Part shown: positions 11,851-25,974 of the stretch, piece after piece | How the letters are laid out: every line of letters starts with the position of its first letter | Numbering within the stretch: position 1 is the first letter of the stretch | Source of the DNA: Marisa cornuarietis | Lineage: Eukaryota > Mollusca > Gastropoda > Architaenioglossa > Ampullariidae | Reading direction: 5' to 3' | DNA: 64,000 bases | Assembly (NCBI GenBank): GCA_004794655.1 | Contig: SMMW01000535.1 | Coordinates: forward strand, 2,790,001-2,854,000 | Notes under the pieces: generated by a model | Seen by the model: the letters and a program-made list of their open reading frames with translations, nothing else | Database searches by the model: none | What the model was told of the DNA's origin: nothing | Made by a program: the position numbers and the translations under genes

Positions 11851-12064
11851 TTATTCATTTACGTCTTCATCCTTCATAAAATACATTCCAATGTAGTCAC
11901 CAGGCCAAGGTTTGTTCGCATGTATGCAGGTCCGTAAGTTTACAAAGATGTAGCTGTCCATCCCACCGATCGTGACTTTGGTGGAATATCTTCTGGAACC
12001 CACAGCTGAAGCGTTTAAGACACAACATTCTTCTGTGTTGTGTGTGTCCAACTCGGAGGAAGAG
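11851..12064 (-). other. Unassigned candidate terminal exon, minus strand
   Basis: A good acceptor (CTAAAC branch-like sequence, CTCCTTTCCACTGCTGCAG, exon from 12064) is followed by an open frame. After one base it encodes 70 residues and a stop at 11851-11853. The peptide starts SSSELDTHNTEECCVL and contains KVTIGGMDSYIFVNLRTC and NKPWPGDYIGMYFMKDED. The composition is balanced and protein-like, and an AATAAA overlaps the stop codon. No family was recognised. The entry phase (2) does not match the phase-1 agrin-like exons flanking it on the same strand, so it would belong to another gene, a retrocopy or chance. Confidence 0.25.
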
Positions 12065-12493
12065 CTGCAGCAGTGGAAAGGAGGTTTAGACCGGCGACAG
12101 GCGCCCGGATCAAAGGCGCGAACTGACAGTAAACGTCTGCCGGTATCGCATCAACTGGCGCTCGTCAATCGACCGTTTTGCATCAAACATTGCACAGCAA
12201 ATCTCGTCTGTTGCCGAGGTTTCGCGCTGCAGAACCCAGATCTTCTAGGTGCGCAAGGTGTGTGTGTGTGTGTGTGCGCGTGCGTGCATTTTAACGTGGA
12301 CTTTGAATCTCGATATTTAAAAACAAACTGTATAAATGGAACCTCCATTTGTCCATTTCTCCGGGGATTTTAAAGGACGCCAGCCTGACAGGTCTGTTTG
12401 TTAGGCACATAACGACGTAGGTCGAGTGGAACAGAGTGGGAAAGATTAAACCGAGATTTTGCAGTTCTCCCGAGTGGCTCCTGTTGAGCTAAC

Positions 12494-12495
<2 letters not shown>

Positions 12496-12551
<56 letters not shown>
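12496..12551. repeat. (AC)n microsatellite, about 28 copies
   Basis: An uninterrupted AC run; His/Thr coding frames over it are artefacts. Confidence 0.97.
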
Positions 12552-12553
<2 letters not shown>

Positions 12554-12559
12554 AGACCT

Positions 12560-14216
12560 CCGAATCAGTATTATCCTTAAATATTTCAAATACTGGACGC
12601 ACCTTTACAGGTACGCTAGCAGTGGTGTCCAGAGTTGCCCCAAAGGTCGGCGCTCGCGGACAAGATCGAAGGACAGCGCCAGACGCCAGCTACCCCCCAC
12701 CACCACACCCGATTCCTGTGCAGCTGGTGGGTAAGGGAAAGGAAACTTTGGTGCTGCTGATTAGGTCTCTCTCTTCTGAAATTACGTGGATGTCAAAACT
12801 TGCTTTGGGTAGTAAATTTAAAAATAAAATCGACGCCATCTCCTTCCTCGTAAAATAAATGTTTAAATAAGGATGCCCTGGAGAAAAGATCATGTTCCAA
12901 ACATAGTGTATGGCCTTCCCGTAGATTTGTACAAAATATGGGCAGGATCGAACAAGCGGCGCGGATTTGCATTACAACCTAGCGCGTGCATACACACACG
13001 CGCGCGCGCAATCACTGTGGTCTGCAATACTAATAACATAAGTATTCATCTTCCATACCGTGTGGGTAATACAAACAATGCAAAACTTCAAATGACATTT
13101 ATCCCCATATCGTCTGCCGTGGTAGCGCTTACTACAGCGAGGGTTGCACTTCGCTTACTCTTTTCCTGCATGACCTGCATCTTTTAAGTACAAACTAAAC
13201 ATACATCTTGTCTGCTCAGGTAACCTTTTGGTAGCTGCAGTCAATTTTCTCCCAATACCCCAAGCACAAAACATTGTACTTACAAGTCTGTCATGACTGC
13301 TGCTGCCATAAGTTTTAACCATTACCTGATTTTGTGGTTTCGACCTCTGACCTGTCCGCCAAAAACTTATAATCATATCTTTTATTGTTAATGATCTCGT
13401 CGTCGCGTCGTCATAAAACTATTTTTTCTCATATCTGATTTATTTTTCCTTACTTTTCATTACTTTTCCCTCGCAAGTTCCCTACTAGACATTACGTTTT
13501 CATACTAGACAAAAACATTAAGCATGAATATTTTTACACACGAGCTATCATTCTTAGTGTATCAACAGGCTCACTTTACATTATACACTTTAAAATTGAT
13601 TCTTCTTTTTTTGTTTTTACACAGCAGTGTACCTAAAATCGCTATCAGATTGCCAGAGAACTTTCAGCAAAATTGCGAGGCATCTATACTATTCATGCTG
13701 TTAAAAAAAAGCCTTCGTTCTGGGAATAAGGTCACTAATGAAAGTGGTCTGAATCATGGCGATGTACCCGGCTGATGGAACGCCGTTTTCCCGAATGTCG
13801 TCTCCATTTGCTGTAAAAATTGGTCGTGAAAAAAATTGAGCCGATCAGGGACTAGAAAGTGAAAAGAAGCTTTATTTTTTAAAGATCAATTTTATTCATC
13901 TTGGAATTCCCTTTTACTTGCTAGGGACGGTGCTTAAAAAATAGACGTGGCAGGCTATTGTTTTTGGTCCATTGCTCTTTAAAAAATGTTTGTGTTCTAC
14001 GCTACCTCCTCGTACATACAGCGAATGACTGCGCCGCTTGAAACGTTGCAAAAAATCCTTTCTCATGCCTTGTACGCCTCACCTCACTCGCCGTTAAATC
14101 AAGGCTCGCTGTAGCTGGCCTTTAACTGAATTCAACGATACCGACATTTTTTTATGTTCTGCAGCAGTCGGCTTCTATCGATATTCGATAGAGAATTTCA
14201 TTTGCTCTGAATTGAG

Positions 14217-14256
<40 letters not shown>

Positions 14257-17200
14257 GGAGAGAGAGGGAGCGAATGAAACGAAAGGAATTGGGTAAAGAT
14301 CAAAGCACGACAGAGTAAAGAACAGCAATGAAAAGATGCTCTTGACAACTTTTCAGTGTAACTGAAACTAAGTGATTAATAGTAACATACACACTTACAC
14401 ATTTACATATCTGCACATTAAATTGTCGTGCTGCGGTGACAAATGTTAATATCCATGCCGTATCTTCTCCACCTAACAAGGCTCGGTCCCTAACATGCGA
14501 GGTAGAGTGGTAGACCATAGTAAAGGGAGAGTCACCCCAAGCGTATCTATGGGGTAGGAAGCGATGCGGGGTCGTGTAGCTGAAAACAGGCGCAGACCCA
14601 AACGATCATCTGAGGTCTGTGTCTTGTCGGCTATGATTTGCCATGGTTGTGAGTACTGAGGGCAGGTAAAACAAGCCCGGAAGTAGGGATATACTTCTGG
14701 TTCATTATTAAAGGACAACATGACCGCTCAGCGAAAATCGCTGGAAACAGAGCACAATGTATCACAAAAACATGTTCCGGTGGTCTTTTATGACAAAGAG
14801 GCATGAAAAGTTTTATATTAATACTTGTCTCTTAAGCAAACCTGAATTTGTCGAGAAAACAGGAAGTGCCGAAACGAACGTATTTCTAAAAATAGCACCG
14901 TTTGTACAAGCTGAAGTCGAAGAGAAAAGATGCAATCCTCGGTAAAAGAAAACTGACCGGGACACATTGTACTGTTGCTGAATGTTCTCTTCGACACTCA
15001 GAGTGAGTTAGTTTGTACTCATGAGGGAAATTCTAAAGATAATGGCAGCAAACGCCAGTGGATTCACTTTGTTCAAACTGCCATGCGAACTTGGTCCCCA
15101 CACCGTACTCATGAATTTGCTTAAAACATTTCAAAATCGATTGTTATTCAGTCACTTATAGAGTACAAGCAAGTCTTGGACTTTCAGTAAACCGATGAAA
15201 TCTTATTCCTACAGCAGTGCTTACTAATTACTATACAAAAGCATGAGATGTTAAAATCGACTACGACTGCTGGTAGATCAAGCATCAGATATGCGACATC
15301 GACAGTTTCTACACCGGATCTGGTCTACAAGTAAAATTGTGTGACAGTCACAAACACATCATCATCAGTCGTATCTTTATCCAGCATAATGCTAACAACA
15401 ACTGACAGTGTGAGGGCACCATTGATGTGCATGATCGAAACAGCTAAAAATAAAAAAAGGAAAAAAAGAACTTAGGGTGATAAACATATTATAAGGAGTT
15501 TAAACGGGAACATGTGGAAATTTTGCATGCGGCTAAATGAGGAAGAAATAAGTTTTTGCATCGATAAACATGTTTCAAACTATCATTATATTTTTAATTG
15601 TAAAAAATCTTTATTAGCAATCAGTTGTAACTATTGTTGCCCATTAAATTTTGATCTGATTGACTTACTAGTCTGTTGAATGAATTCAGTTTGGACCATT
15701 TAATTATTTTTTAACTTCATTTGAAGCTTCTAAATAAAGTTCCAATCTGTAGGGCTGTATTCCAAATTCAGCTGTTTCATTTTTTGGGCGAACAAAATCG
15801 CTTTTTGAACACAACAACCTGAGTGATATTTCTTCAATTCACTCGAAGATATGCAAATTCATTGTTACAAATACTTCGATCACGTGAGAGAACTCTTCAG
15901 TATAGGAGAGTAATTTTTCCCGCTTTCCTAGTTGCAGGTGAGAATGCCGATGTTTGAAGGCTTATATCTTTAAAATTAAGGATATTATGTACTCATATTT
16001 TGGGAATTATTATTTTAAAACGAACTTAACCCGATCATAAAGAAATAATGTTGCAAGCGAGTTCACCTTAAGGCCCCAGGTAGCTGTCTTCTTCCCCTTG
16101 TTTACTTTTTTCTCCCCTCGGTCTCTCTCTCGGCTCTTCTACGGTGTTAGTCATCTCTTTCGGCTCTCCTCCGGGCTTTGCCATCTCTTTTTTTGACTTC
16201 CCGTCCACCCGCCTGGTGCTTCGTCAACTGGAATCTGCCACGTGCTGGGAATTCGCTGATGATGTCCTCGTGCTCAGAATCCGTGGCGCTGAAGTAAGCT
16301 AAGCTCAGTAGGGGTGGGTGAGGGAAGTGTCATCGCAGAAAAAAGGATTTTTTTTACCATCTTCTTCTTAATGAACCGATCAGTAAAATTTAAATTCAGA
16401 GCCACGCCGTGAACAAGACACTGATGTAACTTTAGTCTGAGAAAGACAAGCTGTGGATTAGCCTTGCTTGTGTGTATTTTTGGCGTTTCTAATTTAGAGA
16501 CCAAGAACTAAAATCACAACAAACGTGCGTTTGTTAAGAAGAACATAAACGGTTATGCATTTCAAGAATATAATCTTAAGACAGGGGTGTTTCTGCAAAC
16601 AAGAAAATAAACCAAAGGGTAGTCACTCGTGTACTATTAATGAGATGCGGGGGTAGAATACTGAAAACAACCACAACAAAATTCTAATAAATTTGTTTCA
16701 ATCAAAACAAGCAAGATTATTCTAAATAATATTTTATTTCCAGTAGCATGGTGCTTTTGAAAAATAAAGTTGTCTTAACACGCTAAAATCTTTAGTTTAT
16801 AAATGTGTGGCATTTAAAAGTGTATGAAAAGTACATACCTTTGTATACCGTGGACAAAATCCTTAAAACATTTCAGTCTTAGGTTTTGGTTGCTTAGGTT
16901 ACTGTAAGAGCTAGATCATGTATCTCAGGAATAAAGTGTACTGTGAATTTCTGCGTATTGACAGACTTTTGTTTTGCACAAGAATTTCTTGTAGTCAAGG
17001 AAGCCCATTATGTTAAGTGTATTATAGTTAAAGAAAACCACCAATTCCTCCTTAGCCAGAGATAGAGGCTCCAGTTACTGCAATACTGAATGTGTGTGCC
17101 ATGTTTCATGCCGATATCTCAGACAGATTAACAGCTATCATGTCAAAACCATGCGCTTTGTGGAAAACTTTCTGGGTAGGTAACAAGACATTTTCTGACT

Positions 17201-18320
17201 GCTCTTACATGCTATGACTTATAGGATCATCATCCGGTTTGTTAGAAGAGCCATAACGTCCACATTCATGAACCGGTCACACCACGAATAAAAAAATATT
17301 TGGAATAAAGTTTCATAAACAGCCCCAGAAGCCCGCCCCCCTCCCTCCACAAAAATAAGAAACGAGAAAAACCGTGTGTGTTTAAAGGCAGCGGTTTCTT
17401 ATTTGATAACATGACGAGAGTGGCTCTGTTTTGTGAAAACCACTCCTAAAACTTGGCAAAGGATGACCTTTTTGCATAGTGAGCCCTTTTTTGACAACGG
17501 ATATCACATACACTAATTAAAAAAGTAAAATGTGACAGAAAAAGGAGTAATTTTATGTCAAAAGAAATCAACCATTTTATTAATTTCTTTCATTTTGTGA
17601 CTTATTTCTCGGTAAGAGTATTCCCCTAATGGAATGAAGGCAGAGTGAGGGAGAAAAGACAGAGGGAAAGGAGCCCTAAAAGAAAAGAAAGGAAAAAGAA
17701 AAGAAAGCTCCTGTCGAGTTCTTTTCATGGAAACTGTTAAGACCTTATCATAAAATACCGGCTTTGAGCTGTAAATTCATACGGTTCTACATCTCACCGC
17801 TGAAGCCGGTTTAATATGCACACCATAGCCTGGTGTCAGCGGTCACCCGCAATCTGCGCACTAACGCCCCTATAAAACGTAAACGCGTCAGGCGTGAAGA
17901 GTTGCAAGGTCTGGAAACCATAGTAAATGGAGGGTTGGCCGAGGCAGAATGAGTTCCATTGATTGTCTGTCAACTTATGGATGGCTTTTCCCGGGCCTGC
18001 AGCCCATGATGCCAAAGCCGTGAACAACTGCAATCGGGATGGTGGGGAAGGCGTAGGGGGTTCACTGCAAGATGCAGATCATTTGGCTGTCATAACCCCA
18101 GGGTTCAGCGACCTAAGCTTGACGAAAGCACGATAGTTGTGCAATGTGGTTCTGCTCGCACGAGCGATTTTTCACAACCGCCATTTAAATAAAGGGAAAC
18201 AATGGTTCATCTCCCGTTCAACTTTCGCAGTTTGTGTTCGCTGCTCAAATGCAATATTTTTATGTATTAAAATAGATTTAGCTAGCCATTCGGCACTAAT
18301 TAACAAATATCATAATTTCG
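12560..18320. other. No gene seen
   Basis: AT-rich sequence with stops in all frames. It holds a (TG)n(GA)n microsatellite at 14219-14270, a purine-rich patch at about 17640-17710, and an imperfect pair of about 30-bp pyrimidine-rich units (CGGCTCTTCT and CGGCTCTCCT starts) at about 16130-16195. No exon with both splice borders was found. Confidence 0.55.
14219..14270. repeat. (TG)n followed by (GA)n
   Basis: A TG run to 14250, then a purine GA/GGGA run. Confidence 0.95.
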
Positions 18321-18327
18321 TTTTTGT

Positions 18328-18790
18328 GGCTAGACTTTCCGAGAGTGTATCACATTTCCCTGCTGGTGTCGCAAATTGACATTTTAAAACCTATTTGCCT
18401 TCGTGCGTGACTCCTCCCGCAAAATTAGATAGTCTTCACAAAATTCCATTTCCCTCCCAAAGATAATCAAGAAAATAATGTCAAAAGTGCAGTATCAATA
18501 TCGAAGTTCCAAAGAACGCTCAAAAACTACATGGATACATTAATAAAACAAACTGACCTTCTCAAACTTTATGCGTGCAACTAAAACACAAGCCTCTGAG
18601 TGATCTCACGGGAGAAACAATATGATATTTCGTCTTGCAAGCCAGTGGGCATGTTCCACGATTGATCTCAACGCAGCTTCACGTGGAAGAATGAATGCTC
18701 TGGGGTTTAAGAAAACCAACCAATTTTGCGTGTTTTAATGAAAAGGAAATCTTTAAAAACGACCACAAGCCTATTTTTATGTGTTCAATT
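18328..18790 (+). repeat. Unnamed dispersed repeat, copy 1
   Basis: This segment is clearly homologous to 25975-26435 in the same orientation, with many substitutions and small indels. Shared blocks include GGATACATTAATAAAACAAA, CTGACCTTCTCAAAC, TTCCACGATTGAT and GTGTTTTAATGAAAAG. No long open frame is conserved between the copies and no terminal inverted repeats were noticed. It is best described as an unclassified interspersed repeat; a non-autonomous transposon or a LINE UTR fragment are options. Confidence 0.8.
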
Positions 18791-19107
18791 ATAGTTTCTC
18801 GATCTCCCCAAGGCGATTTCGAAGTCCAAGGAAAGGCAGTCACAGAATAGCAAGCGGCAGAAAACAATAACTACAGCTAAATTATTGAAAGCAGAAAAGT
18901 TTTTCTTAAAGAACTAGGCGTAAATGGCATGTAAACCGTTCTTGTTCATTTTTATTAGCGGAACGGCAGGCTACAGAAAAGCTGAAGCAAGTCGCTCGCT
19001 CGCTGAAACTAGAAACAAGGGAGACAACCTCTTTCCACCAAAAATGTTACAGTGAGCTGGTGTCCTTGGCGTGCTTAACACTTCCATCACATCGTCACCG
19101 CTTTAAG

Positions 19108-19318
19108 GGAAGCGGTTAGCCCAGTGGTTACAGCAGTGGCGTCAGAGGCCAGAGAGGCGCATACCTGTCAGCCAGGTACAGGGGTGGAGCAGGCGACATT
19201 CCCCACCTGACCACGACGGTGTACTTAATTCCGCAGAAGGTTTGAGAAGGCAGCGAGGGAGAGGGGTGTACGCCTACCCTCTTTAAAATTAAAAACAGAC
19301 CCCAAGACAAGTGCACTC
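19108..19318 (+). mobile_element. tRNA-derived SINE-like element
   Basis: The head AGCGGTTAGCCCAGTGGTTA resembles a tRNA 5' region with a Pol III A box (TTAGCCCAGTGG). The B box is degraded. The 3' module contains GGCAGCGAGGGAGAGGGGTG and TACGCCTACCC, which recurs in related form in the element at 45537. Pol III transcription and LINE-assisted mobilisation are family knowledge; this copy looks inactive. Confidence 0.5.
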
Positions 19319-22037
19319 CTTATGACCGAAATGTTATGAAATTAGCGTCACTATTTTTAAATTAACACATTAGTAGGATTTCCAGATCAGAGGAGAAAAC
19401 GATAACCTCCGTTATCGAGACAAAAAATTGGTAAATCGGAAATGCGTAAGTTTGAGAAAATATCGCTTACAACTGCGAAGGTAATCGTCTAAAATATCTC
19501 ACAGCAATCGCATTGAAAATGTAAAAATGGGGTAAAAATGTATTCCACGCTAACAATAGAGGCAACGTCCATGAAAGTGACGGAGAAGGTTGGAATCTCT
19601 GCTGCTACATACATCACATCCTTCAGGGCGAGATACAATGTCAGGCCACAGACGACACTAATTTGATTAGAGTTTCTCCGCACTATGGGCGTTCACGACC
19701 ACTCCTCGCCCTTAGCCGCTGAAATTTCACCACCACCCCACGCAGATACCCAATGTCAAAGGGGTATTTTTGTCTGAGACGATGTTTGAGTGTCTGGAAG
19801 CAAGTGCATCACTAAGAGCTTGGGTGTCAAGGTAAGTCAGTCGCTCACTCTAACGCATTGCTTACTTTCGTGCGCGCTCGTGCATGAAGAGTGCACTAAG
19901 CATTTCGAAAATACTTTATGCAGGTGATCCGATTGCTGAGTGACCTAAAACAATCCATTTTTGCCTCCGCTCTCACCCCTCCCTTGCTTTTACCAATTTC
20001 GATTATCCCCTCTGATCGGCGTGGCTGAAGATTTTTCTAGAACTTCGTGATACGAAACAGACGCAACATACACGTGAAGTAATTTCCGACAGAATTTCTA
20101 AGGTCTTGCCACATAAATCTTCATTTTTCGAGCAAAATATTATGGATTTGTTCTGTATCTGACCGTAGCCTTCTGAACTGAATAAAAAATGAAAGGCTAG
20201 CAGATTTAATAAATCTCTCTTGCATTTGTCGGTGACTATCCAGACAGACATAATGAACTATAATCATCAAAAAGCACTAAGACAAACACTAAAATAAAAA
20301 GGAAAAGATAAACAAGTCAGTAAAAAAAAAAAACCCCGCATTTAACTCAATATCCGTCTTCCTTATGATCATGTTGATCTATTGGGTAGAAGGCGAAAAA
20401 TGAAAAGAAAGGAAGCAGACTTTTCCTAAGGAGGACTACTGCCCATCAACTTAAAAGACGTTTTAGATGGGTCTGGCAATCTGGAAGGGAGACGACTCAA
20501 AGAGAAGCTAGCGAGTTATACCTAAGTGGACCCCCAAATACCATCCATATCTTCCCCGAAAAGCTTCGGTGTTGCCTCCCATTCTTCATATCAAGTAAAA
20601 CGGCACGCGGTCGATTCCACACGCGCTGCTCTCTCCTCCCATACTCCTCCTCCCTTTTTTCTGTCCAAATTCGTCTGTATTATTCGTCTGGTATTTATCT
20701 GGCACTGTGTGAAAGCAGAAGGGGATGGGGAAATCAATGGGTATGCAGTGTCGGGTCTAGAGTTGACCCCGACCTTACCTTAAGTCGTAGAACGAAGTTT
20801 CAACAGCAAACAAATAAAATAAAAATGGAGATAACTACAAACTGGGATGCCCCTCGATAAAAGAAGCTCTAGATGAAGTGCGCAATCTTCTCTGAAAGCC
20901 CACAGTACTCTCCCATGTTTTGCCGCCAATTTCCGACCGATCACATTCCGACCTCTTGAAGATCTATGGCAACAGCATCGGAAAGCTTGGTGCAGGCTCC
21001 CCCTCACACGGCGGTTCTGATCGATAGATGCCTGTGCTTTGATTAATAATTCAGCAAACCATAAAATGAGGGAGAGCGGGGCCTCGAACAGACGAATAAT
21101 GGCAGTTGTCGTATGCCGCGTGGAGGAAGCTACGTGAAAGGACCTTAATTGTTATTCTTTCTGAGAAAGCTAGTTATCTGAAACATTGAAGCAGAGTGTT
21201 CTCCCTTGGCGGGCCCGTTACTGAATGCAAGGGAACCGGAAAGAAAATTAAATCATCCAGAATGGTGGGCAGGACGTTTTTGGAGGTTCCAGAAAAGTTA
21301 AAACATTGTATTATAACTGTCACAAGAACACGCAGTCCCAACCAATTTTTAGAGGTCCTGTCGCAGATTGTTTTCCTAAAGTATAGTTAAAATTCACATG
21401 GAGCAGTGAGCTGTAAGTGGTTCACGGTGTTTAGGACACGACATGAAAAGAAGGCGGGGCACGACTTCTCCTTTTCTTTTTCCCTTACACGATGATTAAA
21501 ATGTCTCGAAGACAAAGTGCTGAAAATTGTTTTTAAGGCAGGTGAGTCGTCCATCGCAGGGAGAAAAAAAATGCGTAGCACAATACGAAATCGATGACGC
21601 ACAAATACGTGAGAAATCATGTTATCGTCTTTGCAAAATAAAATAAAGAAAAAGTCAGCCTTCCACTTGACGGCTCCGCGTGTGAATGGAGTGCGTTTCT
21701 TCGCACGCGCCAGCTACAGACTCGCGCATCCTGCTACATTTTTGCTCTCCTTCGCGTGCTGTCGCCACATGTTCTCTAAAGCAGTTGCAAGAAGGAAAAA
21801 AAAAAGAAAAATAGAAGAATGACAAGGAGGGTTTACAAAGGCAATCTATGTGAGAGAAATAAGCTTCAGCAAGAACGAGACAAGGCTTCTGGAATCGTCT
21901 CAAGTCACGCAAAGCTGTCTCCCCAAACCTGTCTGACAGAAGGCAAGCAGACGAACATTCTTCTTCCTTCATTCCCGTCATCCCTTGGTATCCATCTCAT
22001 TATGCATCTTTTTTTCTCTTTCGTTTTCTCACGCGCT

Positions 22038-22092
22038 CTTTCTCTCTCTCTCTCACACACACGCGCGCATATATATATATATACACACACCC
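22038..22092. repeat. Compound CT/CA/CG/AT microsatellite
   Basis: Successive runs of CT, CA, CG, AT and AC dinucleotides. Confidence 0.9.
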
Positions 22093-24329
22093 ACAGAGAC
22101 AAAAAGCAGTAAAAGAGAGAGGAAGAGCGAGAGAATAAATGCCAAAAGCTTTTACAGTGCTTTTTAACTGCCGAGGCTACGAGGACAGGGTCACAGATTA
22201 AAGGCAGCAACTGCGCCTAGTTCAATTCTGGAAAACATTTGCTTTGAAACGCCTTATTTTTCGTTTTTTTTTTCTCTTAGTAGCAATCTACTTTTCCACG
22301 AAAAGGCTGTTTCGAAATGCGTCGCGAGCTAGGCAGCTAGAAAGTGAGAAACAAAAATGGAAAAGGGGGAAGCTAGCGTCAATATATGGAAAATCTAATA
22401 CGTAACCATAGAGAAGACAACTCCACAAAGGGAATCAAGTTGAGCGCATTGTCGAGCAGGCCGAGACGTTCAGGAGTCCTTTTGGAAAACTTTGTTATCC
22501 TCTTACAAAATAAAATTAAACCACGATTTCAAATCAAAATATTTATTTTAGGAGGAAGGATACAGCAGAATCGAATCATTAACGTCCTCTTCGAAACATT
22601 TAAAAAAATGTGGCGGGGAGTGTAGTGTCACAGATGGGGGGTGGGGGGGGTGGGAGTGGACGGAATAACCAGATTTTTTTCCTGTGGTAGAATTTACACA
22701 GTTTGAGGACATAACGGATTGAAAACAGGAATGTCTGAAGTAGGAACCTTTTGAGGGAGTGAGTGACCTTCGAGAGAAGTGAGAGAGCGACCGCTAGCTG
22801 GGCACGAGACCGCGTGCAAGGACCCGACAATCGGATGACGGGCTATGTCAAGCTCCCGGAAGGGAGAGCGTGCTGTTGACCCCGGCAAGTTGTCAGACAG
22901 ACTACAAGGTGCTCAGGTTAAGAAAAACATTGATTCTTGTTTAGGATCCCCCATGATGTATGGCTCTCTTTTGAGGTCGCCTAGGTTACGGGTTGTCACG
23001 GCATTCCCTGGCGTGTTATTCTGTCCTCACGAACACCTCAAGAACACGCTTCGATCTTCTCGTCTCGTGCAGTTCATCCAGCCTCTCAACTTTCTACTTC
23101 TCCTTCCACTGAGAAACCATGCTAAGAGCTTCCAAGGCACAGCAGATTTTAACTAGCATTTATTTTTATTTCATTTCCATTTTTGGGGTTTTTTGTTCGT
23201 TATTTTAATTTTTTTCTCTCTTTCAAGAGGGCGAGAGCCATCACACAAAATTAAATAACACACGAGGTAAGCAAGCATCAGTACCAGCTTGCAGATACTT
23301 CATGATTCCATAAAGTTTGTTATAAACCCAGTAGAACATGTTAGTTTCTGTAGAAGAAAGGCAAACCGGTTGAAGGACTGTCGTCGAGTTGCACGAGGGT
23401 TCGTGACTCCGCTTCCATACATGAATGTACTCTTGCACCTCTTCAACCTGTGACAGGTGTAGACCCTACTGCACATAAATGAGAAAGGAATGCCAAACTT
23501 CCTGAGCTTGGATATATATTTGGATACAATGACTGGGTAGAACGATGACTTTATCAAGTCTGGTCAAAAGATTCATAGAAAAGAGTGCTCTTCAACCTTC
23601 AACGAGGTGAACGAGAGGTGGACAACAGGTTGTGAAGACAATATCTGGGACAAAAGTTTGTATCCTGCTTCGGCCGAAATAAAATCACACATTCAGTTCA
23701 GACCGCCTGGCTAGTCATCCAGTCGTCGAGCAAGTGTGGCGAGGGCTTTACCTAACCTGAGACTGCATAATCTTCCTGGGACTACGGAGCCCTTTCCTAA
23801 GCGACTGATTTATGTGTCTGTAGAAATGCCGGTGGTCACGGAGTCGAAGGTGGGGTTTCAGTACCAGTGATTCCGTCTCTAGGGTGCATCGTGTTCCGAG
23901 GCGAAGATCGTCTAACATTTAAGGACAAAATATCCTGAAATACTAGTCCACGGAACGATCACACACTGCGGCGTTCAAGGATCGTGGGGACATATGAAAA
24001 TTATCCAGAAAGACCATTTTTGTAATCGCTAATTCATTCGGCAAAGCTGTATGCGTTGTGATGCCAGTTCCCTGAACCAACAGTTTACCTGAAAATTTGC
24101 ACGTTTTCTGTTTCGCGGTGAAGCGCCAGCATCCATCAGTCTGACAATCGAATCCATTACATGGCAAACACAAAGCTAAAGCTGGACTATCCGTTTCTGC
24201 AAGACCGCACAGTCCAAGTCAGCAATAAGATGCGAGGACAAACACCTCAGCATCATAGTGAACACACTCACACGGGCCGGAAATAACCACATCTACCCTG
24301 TCTCAAAGTCTAAAAGAATCTCTCTTTCA

Positions 24330-24372
24330 AACACACACACACACACACGCGCGCACGCTCGTACGCACACAC
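24330..24372. repeat. (AC)n with CG-rich extension
   Basis: An AC run followed by GCGCGCACGCTCGTACGCACACAC-like alternating purine/pyrimidine sequence. Confidence 0.85.
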
Positions 24373-25974
24373 AAAGACACGCGAAGCAAACTGTAGTTAC
24401 TTTCCATATATGGCTAAAACCCTAGCCCATGATACTCTTTTGAAATCGCATTCATACTGACAGCTGTGTCTTTGCTCAGGTTTAGCGGCACTATGAAAGT
24501 AAAGCGTCCAGTCAAATTTTCATTCTCATCCAAAATATTGTCGTCTTCTGTGAATCGAGACAGAATGACAAGAATTTAGCGCACGTTTCACAGACAGTGT
24601 TCACAAGGAAGCTGCAACAGCCAGGTCTCAAAACCTGTAAGGAGGATGATGGTGTGTGTGTGTGGGGGGGGGAGGGGAGTCCATCCACGATATTTATTAG
24701 GTCTCTGCATCATCCACGAACTTAACACCGACAAGTTGTTTCTTGTAGAAGGATTACTTAATGGGTTATAGACCGGTAACATATGCCCAACCGATGGGGG
24801 TAATGGAGTAGTCAAGAAAAAAGGATTTGCTTGTTTCACACTTGATAATTAATCACAGCGGGGTATTGATCAACAGCCTCGGGGATCAGACATCAGGAGC
24901 GGAGTACTGTAGCGTCATCAGTACATTACTACAGTCGTTAACAGCCAACATCAGACGAGTCACAGTAAGTCATAGGGCTATCTTAATGTCAGTTTTACAT
25001 TACTGCAGCAGTACATTAATACTGTATTGCATCTGTTGACACCAGATTCAAAAGCGGGATACGACAGCGGTCGGCAGCCCACTACTGCAGTATTGATAAA
25101 GTACCCATCCTACACTGCAGCACGGATGACAGGGCAGATAGGAAAAAAGAAGCGCCTGGAAGCATGATTGTCCCTGACACGAGACATCTCCAGCAAGTCT
25201 GCGTCACTTCCGCGAAAAATGTATCAACTAAGCTCGAGGCTGTAGCGAGCTGGATAAGAGGAGACGAAATGAGACGGCTACATGCCTTTTCCATTTCATA
25301 CTCGAAATGCCAGAGTTCGCTGCCAGACCACAGAATTCTATCTCTCTCCTCCCCCCTCTCTCTCTCTTGCACGTTCAATATTATGATACTCTAAATATAG
25401 AATAAGACAAGAAAATATATTTCTCTAAATACACCTTAATATAGCCATTGATAGTTTACAGCGAGTAAACAAATATCGTTTGCGATTTATTATGGAAGCA
25501 GCTGGTGACATTCACACAGATTGGATCTTACCTGTCTGTACAAGTGCTCCATCATCTCAGTTCGTCTTCATCTTCATCACCATCTCTCTCTCTCTCTATG
25601 CGCGCGCGGAACGCGTTGGACACCGCGCGTGTTAAATACACATCATGAACATGAACACAGCGAAGAAGATATCTTGTTAATTAATGTGCTTATCGCCTAC
25701 CATTCACCAGCGAAATGTGCATAGAGCAATGCAGATGAACAATCGATATCGAAAAAACAAAGAAAAGAAAGTATAACGGTCTGGATACAATGGAAGTAGG
25801 CCACAATTCGCGGTGGCTATTTCTCGAAAATAAACGCAGTTTGAAAAGAGAAGATGAAACGATAAAAAATAAAAAATTAACGATTTAACTTCGGAGACTA
25901 AACAATTTTAGGGATGTTTCAGGGACCTTCACAATCTTTTATCTGCTTGCAAAGCGTTGGCAAATCTGTAAGGT

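Larger units (their letters stand above)
19320..25970. other. No gene seen
   Basis: AT-rich intronic or intergenic DNA. It contains mixed (CT)/(CA)/(CG)/(AT) simple sequence at 22038-22092, a G-rich run at about 22635-22655 (reverse reads as poly-Pro), an (AC)n(GC)n run at 24330-24372 and a G-rich run at about 24660-24677. A cluster of ACTGCAGTA-like palindromic words lies at about 24900-25090. No recognisable exon. Confidence 0.55.

Noticed and set aside
16245..16275. Plus-strand FADD (EFADDVLVL), resembling a reverse-transcriptase catalytic motif
   Set aside because: No neighbouring RT blocks in any frame and the reading stops soon after; likely chance.
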